Position numbers and translations under genes: made by a program. Positions 1 through 7,295 of a DNA stretch of 64,000 nt are shown here, in pieces (position 1 is the stretch's first letter; every line of letters starts with the position of its first letter). The DNA lies in assembly GCA_035310145.1 (NCBI GenBank), contig DATGEL010000047.1, forward strand, positions 1-64,000, written 5' to 3'. Source of the DNA: Dehalococcoidia bacterium. GTDB taxonomy: Bacteria > Chloroflexota > Dehalococcoidia > CAUJGQ01. The notes under the pieces are model-generated. The model was not told where the DNA came from. It made no database searches and saw nothing but the letters and a program-made list of their open reading frames with translations.

Positions 1-130
1 ACGCCCGTGCGAAGCCGTGGGTGTGGGGACGGCCGCCGCCCACGCCACGCCTGTACCGCCCTCGCTTTGGGTACTCCCGTTGAGGAACGCAGCACTAGGG
101 TTGGACCGCGGTGCGCGGCGGCCGCAACCA

Positions 131-150
131 CCCCTACGCCCTGCGCCCTG
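131..150. repeat. Short heptanucleotide tract at VOC gene end
   Basis: Heptamers CCTACGC and CCTGCGC followed by a partial CCTG. The VOC gene's stop codon (minus strand, 134-136) lies inside the tract. The same units recur near 59673. The first 130 bases of the window show no gene. Confidence 0.5.
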
Positions 151-520
151 AAAAGCCGTCGCCTTGCTGGATCAGCTCGATGCGGTTGCCGAAGGGATCA
201 GCCGTGTAGAGGCGGCGTACGTCGGGCAACGAGTCGTCGAGCACGATCGGGGCGCCGGCCACGGCGAGGGCGCGGCGGGCGGCGGCGAGATCGGCGACGA
301 GAAAGGCCGGGTGCGCCTTGTACGCGGGCGCGAACGGCGTTTCCACACCGAGATGCACCACCGCGCCCGGCGCCTCGAACCAGCAACCGCCGCGTGCGGC
401 CAGAGCCGGGGGCTTGGCCACTTCGCCCAGGCCAAGCACGCCCGTGTAGAAGCGGCGCGCCTCGGCCTCGGCGCCGGCCGGCATCGCCAGTTGTACGTGG
501 TCGAGTCCCAGCACCTGCAT
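134..520 (-). CDS. VOC (glyoxalase/bleomycin resistance) family protein
   Basis: A 128-residue protein of vicinal oxygen chelate fold. The N-terminus LDHVQLAMPAG followed by a RRFYTGVLGL segment is the typical first beta-alpha-beta unit, and the C-terminal DPFGNRIELIQ is the usual last strand with the metal-ligand glutamate. The length matches single-domain, two-module VOC proteins, which normally dimerise to build the metal site. Substrate cannot be told from sequence; members include glyoxalases, dioxygenases and antibiotic-binding proteins. It starts at the ATG at 520 behind a GGTGG-like ribosome site. It appears monocistronic; the next gene on the strand (ricT) ends 105 bases upstream. 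Confidence 0.85.
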   Translation of the reverse strand: MQVLGLDHVQLAMPAGAEAEARRFYTGVLGLGEVAKPPALAARGGCWFEAPGAVVHLGVETPFAPAYKAHPAFLVADLAAARRALAVAGAPIVLDDSLPDVRRLYTADPFGNRIELIQQGDGFSGRRA

Positions 521-624
521 CGCCCACCACCAGGAGCGGTCAGCAGACCGCGAGCAGCAGCGGCTCGCGTCGCTTGTATGCCATCTGTCGTTGCGTTTGG
601 CGTGTACGCGGCCGCCGCGCGGCG

Positions 625-1779
625 CTAACCGCCGGACGCATGTCCGCCGCCGCGGCGGCGCCGTCGCCGGCGTTTGCGGGCGCCATCGCCGGGCGTTTCC
701 ATCGCATCGTCCGCAGGTGCCGGCGTGGCGGGCGCATCCGGCTGAACCGGCTCTGCCGCCGGCGGCGGGGTGGCTGCCGAGGCCGGCGCCCGCGCCGCGG
801 CGACGCGATTCGGCTGGCCGCGCGGGGCGCTGCGGCCGTTGACGCCCGGAACGTGCTCGTCACCGTCAGCGGGCAGGACGGGCTCGACCGCAGCATCCGC
901 TGGCGCCGCAATCCAGCTACGCCCGTCGGGCGGCGCTGTGGGCCGCGGCGGCGGCGCGATCGGCCGCGCGACGCCGAGCGAGAAGCCGAGCTGGGCGACG
1001 GTCATCTCGATGATCTGAGCGTTCTCCATCTGCAGGACGACGATCTGCTTGATCGCGTTCACCGCCATCACGCGGGCGTTGCCGGAGGGCGTGCTCAGCC
1101 AGCTCTCCGGCTTCGGCAGCTCGGTGCGCAGTTGCTTGTAGATGTCGTTCTCGTAGGAGAGGCAGCAGAGCAGCCGGCCGCACTGGCCCGAGATCTTGGA
1201 GGGGTTGAGCGGCAGGTTCTGCTCTTTCGCCATCTTGATCGAGATCGTGGGGAAGGCGGTGAGCCAGGAGGTGCAACAGAGCCGCCGGCCGCAGCGTCCG
1301 TAGCCGCCGATCAGCTTGGCCTGATCGCGCGGGCCGACCTGGCGCAGTTGCACCTGCACATGCACGTGCTGGGCCAGGTCACGCACCAGCTCACGGAAAT
1401 CGACGCGATCCTCCGCCGTGAAAAAGACGGTGAGGCGTGAGCCGTCGAGCGTGTACTGCGCCGCGACGACTTTCATCGGCAGCCCCAGCGCCGCGGCGCG
1501 GCCACGGGCGAGCTGGGTAGCTTCCCGCGCCTGCACTTTGAGCCGGTCAGCGCGGTCGATGTCCTCCGGCGTGCCCGGCCGCAGGATCGGCTTGAGCGGT
1601 TCCGTCAGTTCGGTGTTCAGCACCTGGCCGGGCGGAATCACCACGCGCCCCAACTCGATGCCGCGGCTGGTTTCGACGACGACCGACTCGCCGGCGGTCA
1701 GGTCTGGATAGCCGCCCGGCTCGAAATAGTAGATCTTGCCCGCCTCTTGAAAGCGGACGCCAACAACTGCGGTTTCCAT
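625..1779 (-). CDS. ricT: PSP1/RicT family protein (YaaT-like)
   Basis: 384 residues. The N-terminal ~265 residues match the PSP1 domain of RicT (YaaT), which in Bacillus forms the Ric complex that carries [4Fe-4S] clusters and tunes RNase Y processing. The Cys-rich stretches GRCGRRLCC and GQCGRLLCC are the conserved cluster-binding signatures. From about residue 270 there is a Pro/Ala-rich low-complexity tail ending in a run of arginines (KRRRRRRRRGGG-like), which is not part of the PSP1 domain and could bind RNA. ATG at 1779 is preceded by GGAGG, five bases away. It lies directly downstream of holB on the same strand, the order holB-ricT known from Firmicutes. The RBS sits in a hairpin (see separate entry). 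Confidence 0.9.
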   Translation of the reverse strand: METAVVGVRFQEAGKIYYFEPGGYPDLTAGESVVVETSRGIELGRVVIPPGQVLNTELTEPLKPILRPGTPEDIDRADRLKVQAREATQLARGRAAALGLPMKVVAAQYTLDGSRLTVFFTAEDRVDFRELVRDLAQHVHVQVQLRQVGPRDQAKLIGGYGRCGRRLCCTSWLTAFPTISIKMAKEQNLPLNPSKISGQCGRLLCCLSYENDIYKQLRTELPKPESWLSTPSGNARVMAVNAIKQIVVLQMENAQIIEMTVAQLGFSLGVARPIAPPPRPTAPPDGRSWIAAPADAAVEPVLPADGDEHVPGVNGRSAPRGQPNRVAAARAPASAATPPPAAEPVQPDAPATPAPADDAMETPGDGARKRRRRRRRGGGHASGG

Positions 1780-1796
1780 CCAGGCCTCCGGCCTGG
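1780..1796 (-). promoter_or_regulatory. Hairpin enclosing the ricT ribosome binding site
   Basis: On the minus strand the mRNA reads CCAGGCC-GGA-GGCCTGG directly against the ricT ATG. This is a perfect seven-bp stem with a three-base loop. The Shine-Dalgarno GGAGG spans loop and stem, so folding would hide it. Whether it is regulatory is inference. Confidence 0.45.
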
Positions 1797-1952
1797 GTCG
1801 AGGGCAGCGGGCAATTGGTCGTGAGCAATGGTGAACGGGACGGTTGCCGTAGCGCCGCGACGATCCGACGGGGCGGCGGAGCCATACAGCGGCGCCTGTT
1901 CGTCGCCCGTGCGGCGTGTGCACCGGCACCGCTACGCCATGGTGCCCATCCT

Positions 1953-3110
1953 CTATTCCCTGTTCCCTGTTCCCTGTTCCCTGCCCGCCACGCGCAGCAT
2001 CATGACTTCGAGCGCGAGGCGAGCGTTGGCATTCTCTTCCAGGTGCGTGCGGCACGCACGCACCGCCTCTGCAGCACGCGCCACTGCCATGGGCGTCGTG
2101 CCGGCGGCCAGAGCGCGTATCCGATCGAGACGGTCCACATTCAGGATACCGCGCTCGGCGCCCGCAGCGCCAAGCGCGATGTCGCGCCACCACTCCGTCC
2201 ACAGGTCCAGCTCGGCCAGCACGCCGGCGCGGTCCTTGCTCCAGCGCTGCGCCAGTTGGGCCGCCGCGGCGAAGCGATCGGCCAGCCCCGCGTCGCTGAG
2301 GGCGGCGATCGCGTCCAGCCGGCGGGCGCGCTCCTCCAGCAGCGTGCGGTTGGCCGCGGCGGCGATCGCCCAGCCGGTGCAGCCGCGCGAGAGCCGCGCC
2401 AGCAGCGCCGCTTCGCCCGGCTCCGTGCCGCGATCCACCAGGAATGCCGCCAGCGGTTCGGCCGGCACGGGCTGGACGGCCACGCGCCGCAGGCGCGAAC
2501 GCACCGTCTCCGGCAGCGCCTCTTCCCGCGCCGTGAGCAGCAGCAGCACGACGCGGGCCGGCGGCTCCTCCAGCGTCTTCAAGAAGGCGTCGGCGGCGAC
2601 GGCGTTGAGCGTGTCGGCCGGATCGACGATCTCGACGCGCCAGCGGCCCTGGAACGGACTGCGGTTGATCCGTTCCTCCAGCGCCCGCACCTGGCAGACA
2701 CGGATGTCCTTGGAACCGTCCTTGCCGTGGTCGTGCTCCGAACGGGCGCAGAGACCGCCGAGCGTCACCACCGTGACATCGGGGTGTGTGCCGGCTTCGA
2801 TCTGGCGGCACTGGCGGCAGACGCCGCAGGGCGCCGTGCCGTCCGGCGGCAGCGGCCGCGGATCGTCGCAGTTGAGCGCCTGCGCCAGCCGCTGCGCCAG
2901 CGTGCCCTTGCCCGCCTGCGCCGGCCCGGAGAACAGATAGGCGTGCGCCGGCTGCCCCTCCGCCACGCCGCGCGCCAGCGCCCGCACCTCGGCGTCCTGC
3001 CCGAGCAGGCCCCAGGACGACGGCTCCGGGTTCGGGATGGAGGGTATCGCGTGGCTGAAGCCAGGTCCGGGCATGGCGTCTTCGCCGCGGCGCTCTGCGG
3101 ATCGCGACAT
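1953..3110 (-). CDS. holB: DNA polymerase III subunit delta' (clamp loader)
   Basis: About 385 residues from the ATG at 3110. The AAA+ clamp-loader fold is visible: a degenerate Walker A (GPAQAGKGTLA) after AHAYLFSG, a zinc knuckle of four cysteines (CGVCRQCRQ with an earlier Cys), and a sensor region with the FLKTLEEPPA motif that marks HolB/DnaX. The delta' subunit is part of the complex loading the beta clamp on DNA. Start is uncertain: ATGs at 3176, 3110 and 3074 are in frame, none has a clear ribosome site, and the first would read into a heptamer repeat. The stop codon lies at the edge of another heptamer repeat (1956-1983), so the last residues (GREQGTGNRE) are repeat-encoded. The usual tmk partner is absent; lysA lies upstream. 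Confidence 0.88.
   Translation of the reverse strand: MSRSAERRGEDAMPGPGFSHAIPSIPNPEPSSWGLLGQDAEVRALARGVAEGQPAHAYLFSGPAQAGKGTLAQRLAQALNCDDPRPLPPDGTAPCGVCRQCRQIEAGTHPDVTVVTLGGLCARSEHDHGKDGSKDIRVCQVRALEERINRSPFQGRWRVEIVDPADTLNAVAADAFLKTLEEPPARVVLLLLTAREEALPETVRSRLRRVAVQPVPAEPLAAFLVDRGTEPGEAALLARLSRGCTGWAIAAAANRTLLEERARRLDAIAALSDAGLADRFAAAAQLAQRWSKDRAGVLAELDLWTEWWRDIALGAAGAERGILNVDRLDRIRALAAGTTPMAVARAAEAVRACRTHLEENANARLALEVMMLRVAGREQGTGNRE
1956..1983. repeat. Heptanucleotide tandem repeat (TTCCCTG x4)
   Basis: Four perfect copies of TTCCCTG overlapping the 3' end of holB. Related heptamers occur at 3144, 6460 and 12346. Confidence 0.9.
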
Positions 3111-3143
3111 CGCCACGGCGTGCGGTTCACGCACCGCCGCCCT

Positions 3144-3178
3144 GTTCCCCGTTCCGTGTTCCACGTTCCCTGTCACCC
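3144..3178. repeat. Degenerate heptanucleotide repeat (GTTCCNN x5)
   Basis: Five in-phase heptamers GTTCCCC, GTTCCGT, GTTCCAC, GTTCCCT, GTCACCC between lysA and holB. The period is kept while the last bases vary, as expected for an ageing tandem array. Confidence 0.75.
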
Positions 3179-3183
3179 GTCCC

Positions 3184-4518
3184 CTACCACACGTCCATCC
3201 GCATCAGGTCGTCGTACGTCTCGCGGCGGCGAATCAGGCGGGCGCTGCCGTCCTTCACCAGCACGATCGCGGGGCGCTGCGCCAGGTTGTAGTTCGAGGC
3301 CATGGAGAGGCAGTAAGCGCCCGAGGCGGGGATGGCGATCACATCGCCCGCTTCCAGCAGCGGCAGCTCGATGTCCTTGATCAGGACATCGCCCGACTCG
3401 CAGTACTTGCCGGCGATCGTCACCGTCTCCTGCGGCGCGGCTAGCGGCTTGTTCGCCACGATCGCCTCGTACTGCGAGCCGTAGATCGCGGGGCGGATGT
3501 TGTCCGCCATGCCGCCGTCGACGGAGACGTACGTGCGCACACCGGGGATCGCCTTGCGCGCCCCGGCGGTGTAGAGCGCCACGCCGGCGCGGCCGACGAT
3601 CGAGCGGCCCGGCTCGATCGAGATCGCCGGCAGCGGCAGATGGTGGTTTCGGCAGGCGGAGCGGATCGAATCGATCACCACGCGGGCGTAGTCGGCGACG
3701 CTGGGCGCCGGCTCGGCGGCGAGGTACTGCACGGCGAAGCCGCCGCCGGGGCTGAACTCCTGCGGCACGAAGCGGTGCCGCTCCACCATCTGCTCGGCGA
3801 AGGCCATCATCACGTCGGCGGCCTGCGCGTACGGCTCCAGCTCGAAGATCGGCGAGCCCAGGTGGCAGTGATAGCCGCGCAGCTCCAGGCCCGGCGCCGC
3901 CAGCGCCTGCTTCACCGCCTCGGCCGCGTCGCCGGTCTGGATCGTGAAGCCGAACTTGCTGTCCACGATGCCCGTGGTCGTGTGCTGGTGCGTGTGCGGA
4001 TCGACGCCGGGCGAGAGGCGCAGCAGCACGCTCTGGCGGCGGCCCGCGGCCTGCGCCACCCGATCAAGCAGCGTCAGCTCATGGAAATTATCGACCACCA
4101 CGTGGCCGATGCCGGCCTGCACCGCCTCGCTCAATTCCTGTTCGGACTTGTTATTGCCGTGGAAGTCGATCTCGGCCGGCGGGAAGCCGACGGAGAGTGC
4201 CACGGCCAGCTCGCCGCCGGAGACGACGTCCAGCCCCAGCCCCTCGTCCTTGACGATGGCTGCCAATGCCCTGCCCAGATACGCCTTCGAGGCGTAGCGC
4301 ACGCGTGTCTCCGGCGCCAGGGCACGGAATTCCTGCGCGTAGGCGCGGCACTGGCCGCGCAGCGTCTCCTCGTCGAAGACGTAGAGCGGCGAGCCGAACT
4401 CGCGCAGCAGGTCGAGCGTGTCGCAGCCGCCGAGGCTGAGGTTGCCGGCGGCGCTGAGGCCGGCGGAGACGGGTAGCACGGTCTGCAGCGGCAACGCCGC
4501 CGCGGAGGTCTGCGTCAC
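3184..4518 (-). CDS. lysA: Diaminopimelate decarboxylase
   Basis: 444 residues from a GTG at 4518 preceded by AGGAG, seven bases away. It decarboxylates meso-diaminopimelate to L-lysine, the last step of lysine synthesis, with pyridoxal phosphate. Visible signatures: YASKAYLGRAL with the PLP lysine, HGNNKS, the HCHLGS segment, GGGFAVQY glycine-rich phosphate loop, EPGRSIVGRAG, and CESGDVLIKD with the catalytic cysteine from the partner subunit, all in fold-type III order. Reading further upstream in frame would run into the CGGGTGT repeat, so the GTG is preferred. It lies ahead of holB and ricT on the same strand, with a repeat-filled 73-base gap. Confidence 0.95.
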   Translation of the reverse strand: MTQTSAAALPLQTVLPVSAGLSAAGNLSLGGCDTLDLLREFGSPLYVFDEETLRGQCRAYAQEFRALAPETRVRYASKAYLGRALAAIVKDEGLGLDVVSGGELAVALSVGFPPAEIDFHGNNKSEQELSEAVQAGIGHVVVDNFHELTLLDRVAQAAGRRQSVLLRLSPGVDPHTHQHTTTGIVDSKFGFTIQTGDAAEAVKQALAAPGLELRGYHCHLGSPIFELEPYAQAADVMMAFAEQMVERHRFVPQEFSPGGGFAVQYLAAEPAPSVADYARVVIDSIRSACRNHHLPLPAISIEPGRSIVGRAGVALYTAGARKAIPGVRTYVSVDGGMADNIRPAIYGSQYEAIVANKPLAAPQETVTIAGKYCESGDVLIKDIELPLLEAGDVIAIPASGAYCLSMASNYNLAQRPAIVLVKDGSARLIRRRETYDDLMRMDVW

Positions 4519-4624
4519 GGGCGGGCTCCTGCGCCGGAACGTCGGTGGCGCCGCGAGCGGGGCGCGGCATGGCACCAGTCTAGCATCTGGGCGGCCGCGG
4601 GAAGGGCGGGGGGTGGCCAGGCAC

Positions 4625-4666
4625 CGGGTGTCGGGTGTCGGGTGTCGGGTGTCGGGTGTCGGGTGT
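4625..4666. repeat. Perfect heptanucleotide tandem repeat (CGGGTGT x6)
   Basis: Six uninterrupted identical copies of CGGGTGT upstream of lysA. Perfect identity suggests recent expansion by slippage, so copy number may vary between strains. Confidence 0.95.
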
Positions 4667-4782
4667 AAGGAAGCGGTAAGGCGCATGTGAGCCGTATATC
4701 AAGCAGCCGCCCGGGCCGCGCGGCATGATGAGTTCACGAGGTCAGGGCGCGGCCTTCCCCGGACCCCTCGAACCATTAAGAC

Positions 4783-4854
4783 ATGGTTTCATAACCGGCG
4801 CGAGTTCCCGCTTGCAGGCGTGTGATCGCACGTGAACGCCGGTTTTGAAGCCAT
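4783..4854 (+). repeat. 72-bp dispersed palindromic element, copy A
   Basis: Begins ATGGTTTCATAACCGGC and ends GCCGGTTTTGAAGCCAT, imperfect terminal inverted repeats of about 17 bp. The core contains CGCTTGCAGGCGTGTGATCG. The reverse complement of 57735-57806 aligns to it over the full 72 bases without gaps. The two copies are inverted relative to each other. It carries no gene. Confidence 0.85.
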
Positions 4855-5067
4855 CGGTAACCCACCGGCGGACGGCTCGCGATGTTGCCTCCCACCGCGG
4901 CCCGCCCGCTGCCCAACGGCCCCGCCCGGCGTGCCGCCTTTCCCCAGCGGCCCGCCGGGACGGGGCCTTTTCGCGTACTGCCGCCGTCTGCCCGGACAGC
5001 CATGCTCCCAGCATCGACGAAACCCGCGGCTCGCAATGCCGGTGACCTGCTGAAACGGCCTCGGCCC

Positions 5068-6237
5068 TCAGCGCTGGCGGCCGTTGGCGAAGGTCACCAG
5101 CGTTGCGGTTGGACCGGCGACGCCGCCCGAGCAGCAGCCGTTGAACGGAAAGATCTGCCGGTTCGCGAAGTCGCCCACGAACGTCGCGGCCACCTGCGCG
5201 GTTCCTGCCGTGCCGTCGCTGAGGAGGACGGCCGAAACCGAGGTGCAGCTCGTCACGTCGAAGCTGGTGGAGCTGCCGCAGCGCCGCGTGATCGACGTCT
5301 GGCCCGGGCTGCCGAAGTTGCCGATATCGGTGGTCAGCGTCACCGTGCCCGACTCGGCGCCGGCCGTCAGCACGGGGCCGTTGAAGCTGAAGTCGAAATG
5401 GTTGAGTGTCACCGTGATCGTACTGCCCTGCCCCGCCTTCGCAGGAATGCTGACGGGCGAGGCCGTGATGCCGATCTTGTAGAGGATGAAGGGCCGCATC
5501 ACGAACATCATCGCCGTGTTCGTGGTCAGCGTTCCGGATCCCTTGTTCGGCGTAAACACCGCTTGCAGGCTGAGCACCGGCAGCGGTGCGCCGAACGGTG
5601 CGGGCGTCGCCCCCGGCAGCGCGACGATGTGGATGGCGTTCTCCGGCGTGGGAACCAGCCAACCCGTGCCGGAGCCCACACCGGTTTGCTGCACGAAGTT
5701 GGCGCCGAGACAGGAGTTGCTGGTCGCGTCGCCGCAGGAAACCTGGGCGGTCAGGCCGCCGGACTCCTGGATCACGGCATAGCTGTTCGGCGCCAACGTG
5801 TAGGTGATGGCGCCGCCGTTCAGCGTGCCCGGCGTCGCCCCACTCCCCTCAAACACCGCACCGCAGGTGACGGGCCCAGGAGTTCCGAAGTTGCCCGGCA
5901 GGATCAACGAGGCGGGAACCGGATCTGTGTCCGCGATCAGCGGCTGGCCATCGGTGTTGCTGCTCACCTGGAAGGTGCTTGTGAGCCGCGCGTTCACCGC
6001 CGGGAAGGCGATGTCCGTCAGGGGAAAGAAGCCGGGGGCGCAGCCAAGGGCGGCCTGGAAGGCGCCGGCCGGACCCGGCGCCCGCGGCGGCACGGTCGTT
6101 GGTTGCGGTGTCGGTGTCGGCGGCACCGTCTGGCCGATGGCAGGGGCCAGCCGGCCGGGGATCAGCCAGGCCGCCAGCAAGGCGAGCGAAACAAGTCCGA
6201 CGACGATCTTCTGCGGGCGCAGGCGCAGACGCTTCAT
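5068..6237 (-). CDS. Secreted protein of unknown function
   Basis: 389 residues from the ATG at 6237, with GGAG eight bases upstream. The N-terminus has a basic MKRLRLRPQK stretch, then a hydrophobic segment (VGLVSLALLAAWLIPG) that is a signal peptide or anchor, then a Thr/Pro linker (PPTPTPQPTTVPP). The rest is Gly/Thr/Ser-rich and looks like beta-sheet secreted material with several cysteines (TCGAVF, SCGDATSNSC, GCCSGG), which could form disulfides. Repeated short strands such as GTVTLTTDIGNFGSPG suggest Ig-like or beta-sandwich folds, but I recognise no named family. It is transcribed alone, away from the MBL gene; a good promoter lies at 6330-6359. Confidence 0.7.
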   Translation of the reverse strand: MKRLRLRPQKIVVGLVSLALLAAWLIPGRLAPAIGQTVPPTPTPQPTTVPPRAPGPAGAFQAALGCAPGFFPLTDIAFPAVNARLTSTFQVSSNTDGQPLIADTDPVPASLILPGNFGTPGPVTCGAVFEGSGATPGTLNGGAITYTLAPNSYAVIQESGGLTAQVSCGDATSNSCLGANFVQQTGVGSGTGWLVPTPENAIHIVALPGATPAPFGAPLPVLSLQAVFTPNKGSGTLTTNTAMMFVMRPFILYKIGITASPVSIPAKAGQGSTITVTLNHFDFSFNGPVLTAGAESGTVTLTTDIGNFGSPGQTSITRRCGSSTSFDVTSCTSVSAVLLSDGTAGTAQVAATFVGDFANRQIFPFNGCCSGGVAGPTATLVTFANGRQR

Positions 6238-6329
6238 CGACATCTCTCCATCGCACCGGCCAGGGCGGTGCGCACGGCGTGAGCCCCCGCGTCTCAATCG
6301 CAACGTTCATTGCATTCGCATTGCGCCGT

Positions 6330-6359
6330 AGTATGGGTGCGTGCTTCGGCGCCTGTCAA
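6330..6359 (-). promoter_or_regulatory. Sigma70-type promoter of the secreted protein gene
   Basis: On the minus strand, a perfect -35 TTGACA (6354-6359) and -10 CATACT (6330-6335) are 18 bp apart. Transcription would start about 85 bases before the ATG at 6237. Confidence 0.55.
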
Positions 6360-6459
6360 CGCTGGGACTGGTACAACGATTCGGACTTTTATCTCTTCTT
6401 TCTTGCAAATTCAGCCTGCCCGCCCGCCGATCACGCCGCGGCCCGGCGCCGCCCGTACG

Positions 6460-6508
6460 GTTCCCTGTTCCCCGTCGCCGGTTCCCTGTACCCTGTCACC
6501 TGTCACCC
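6460..6508. repeat. Heptanucleotide repeat, seven in-phase units
   Basis: GTTCCCT, GTTCCCC, GTCGCCG, GTTCCCT, GTACCCT, GTCACCT, GTCACCC, ending 20 bases before the ATG of the MBL gene. It therefore lies in that gene's probable 5' leader. Confidence 0.8.
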
Positions 6509-6528
6509 GCAGAGGAGGCGCAGACGCG

Positions 6529-7212
6529 ATGGAGTACTACCGCGAGGGCGCGATCACCGTCGTCAAGGTCGGGCCGCTGAAGCCGTACAACAACAACGCC
6601 TACATCGTGGCCGATACCGCCTCGAAAGACGCGCTGCTCGTCGATATGCCCGCCGATGCCGACGATGACACCGGCACCAACGCCGACCGCGGCGCCCGCG
6701 TGATCGAGGCCTTCGCCGACGCCGCGCTCAAGGGCGCGAAGGTCCGCGCGATCGTCGCCACGCACTGGCACCCCGACCACTGGATGAGCTACGACCAGAT
6801 CCGCTCCGCCACCGGCGCGCCCGTCGCCGTCTACGGCGAGGAGATCAAGGTGCCCGCCGAGCGCATCGACCGCAGGCTGCGCGACGGCGAAGAGATCAGC
6901 TGCGGCAGCGCCCGCCTGCGCGTGATCCACACGCCCGGCCACACGCCCGGCAGTATCAGCCTGCTGCTGGGCAAGCTGCTGCTCACCGGCGACACGCTGT
7001 TCAACGGTGGTCCCGGCCGCACCGCCCAGCATAACGACCTGCTGCAGGAACTGGAGTCGATCGTCAACCGCCTGCACGTGCTGCCGGAAGACGTCACCGT
7101 CTGGCCCGGCCACGGCGACGCCACGCAGATCGGCGCGTCGAAGCGCGAGTACGCCGTGTTCAAGAGCAAGCCGATGCCGCCCGACCTGGCCGGCGACGTG
7201 ACCTGGCTCTGA
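6529..7212 (+). CDS. MBL-fold metallohydrolase
   Basis: 227 residues. Metallo-beta-lactamase fold with the THWHPDH metal motif (HxHxDH), the HTPGHTPGS segment carrying the third histidine, GDTLF with the bridging aspartate, and WPGHGD with the last histidine. It is a compact single-domain member of the glyoxalase II-like subgroup; a hydrolase on thioesters or related bonds is likely but the substrate is unknown. ATG at 6529 has GAGGAGG 10-15 bases upstream. It stands alone between divergent and convergent neighbours, with a heptamer repeat in its leader. Confidence 0.88.
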   Translation: MEYYREGAITVVKVGPLKPYNNNAYIVADTASKDALLVDMPADADDDTGTNADRGARVIEAFADAALKGAKVRAIVATHWHPDHWMSYDQIRSATGAPVAVYGEEIKVPAERIDRRLRDGEEISCGSARLRVIHTPGHTPGSISLLLGKLLLTGDTLFNGGPGRTAQHNDLLQELESIVNRLHVLPEDVTVWPGHGDATQIGASKREYAVFKSKPMPPDLAGDVTWL

Positions 7213-7295
7213 GTCAGCGCGGCGAGCGGGCGTGCTGGCCGCGGGCGGCGGTACCTCGCGGCGCCGCCTGCCCGTGCCGGCGTTCGTCGCGCCGC

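Larger units (their letters stand above)
4519..5067. other. Gene-free interval upstream of lysA
   Basis: 549 bases with no convincing gene. It holds the CGGGTGT array (4625-4666) and one copy of the 72-bp palindromic element (4783-4854). Open frames here run through these repeats and lack ribosome sites, so I treat them as chance. Confidence 0.6.

Noticed and set aside
7-1440. Long plus-strand frame covering the VOC and ricT genes
   Set aside because: Arg/Pro-rich, without a ribosome site, and antisense to two clear genes.
1815-3380. Plus-strand frames across holB
   Set aside because: Antisense of a well-supported gene; no domain recognised.
4742-5662. Minus-strand frame over the palindromic element
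   Set aside because: Low-complexity product, overlaps the secreted protein gene in another frame.
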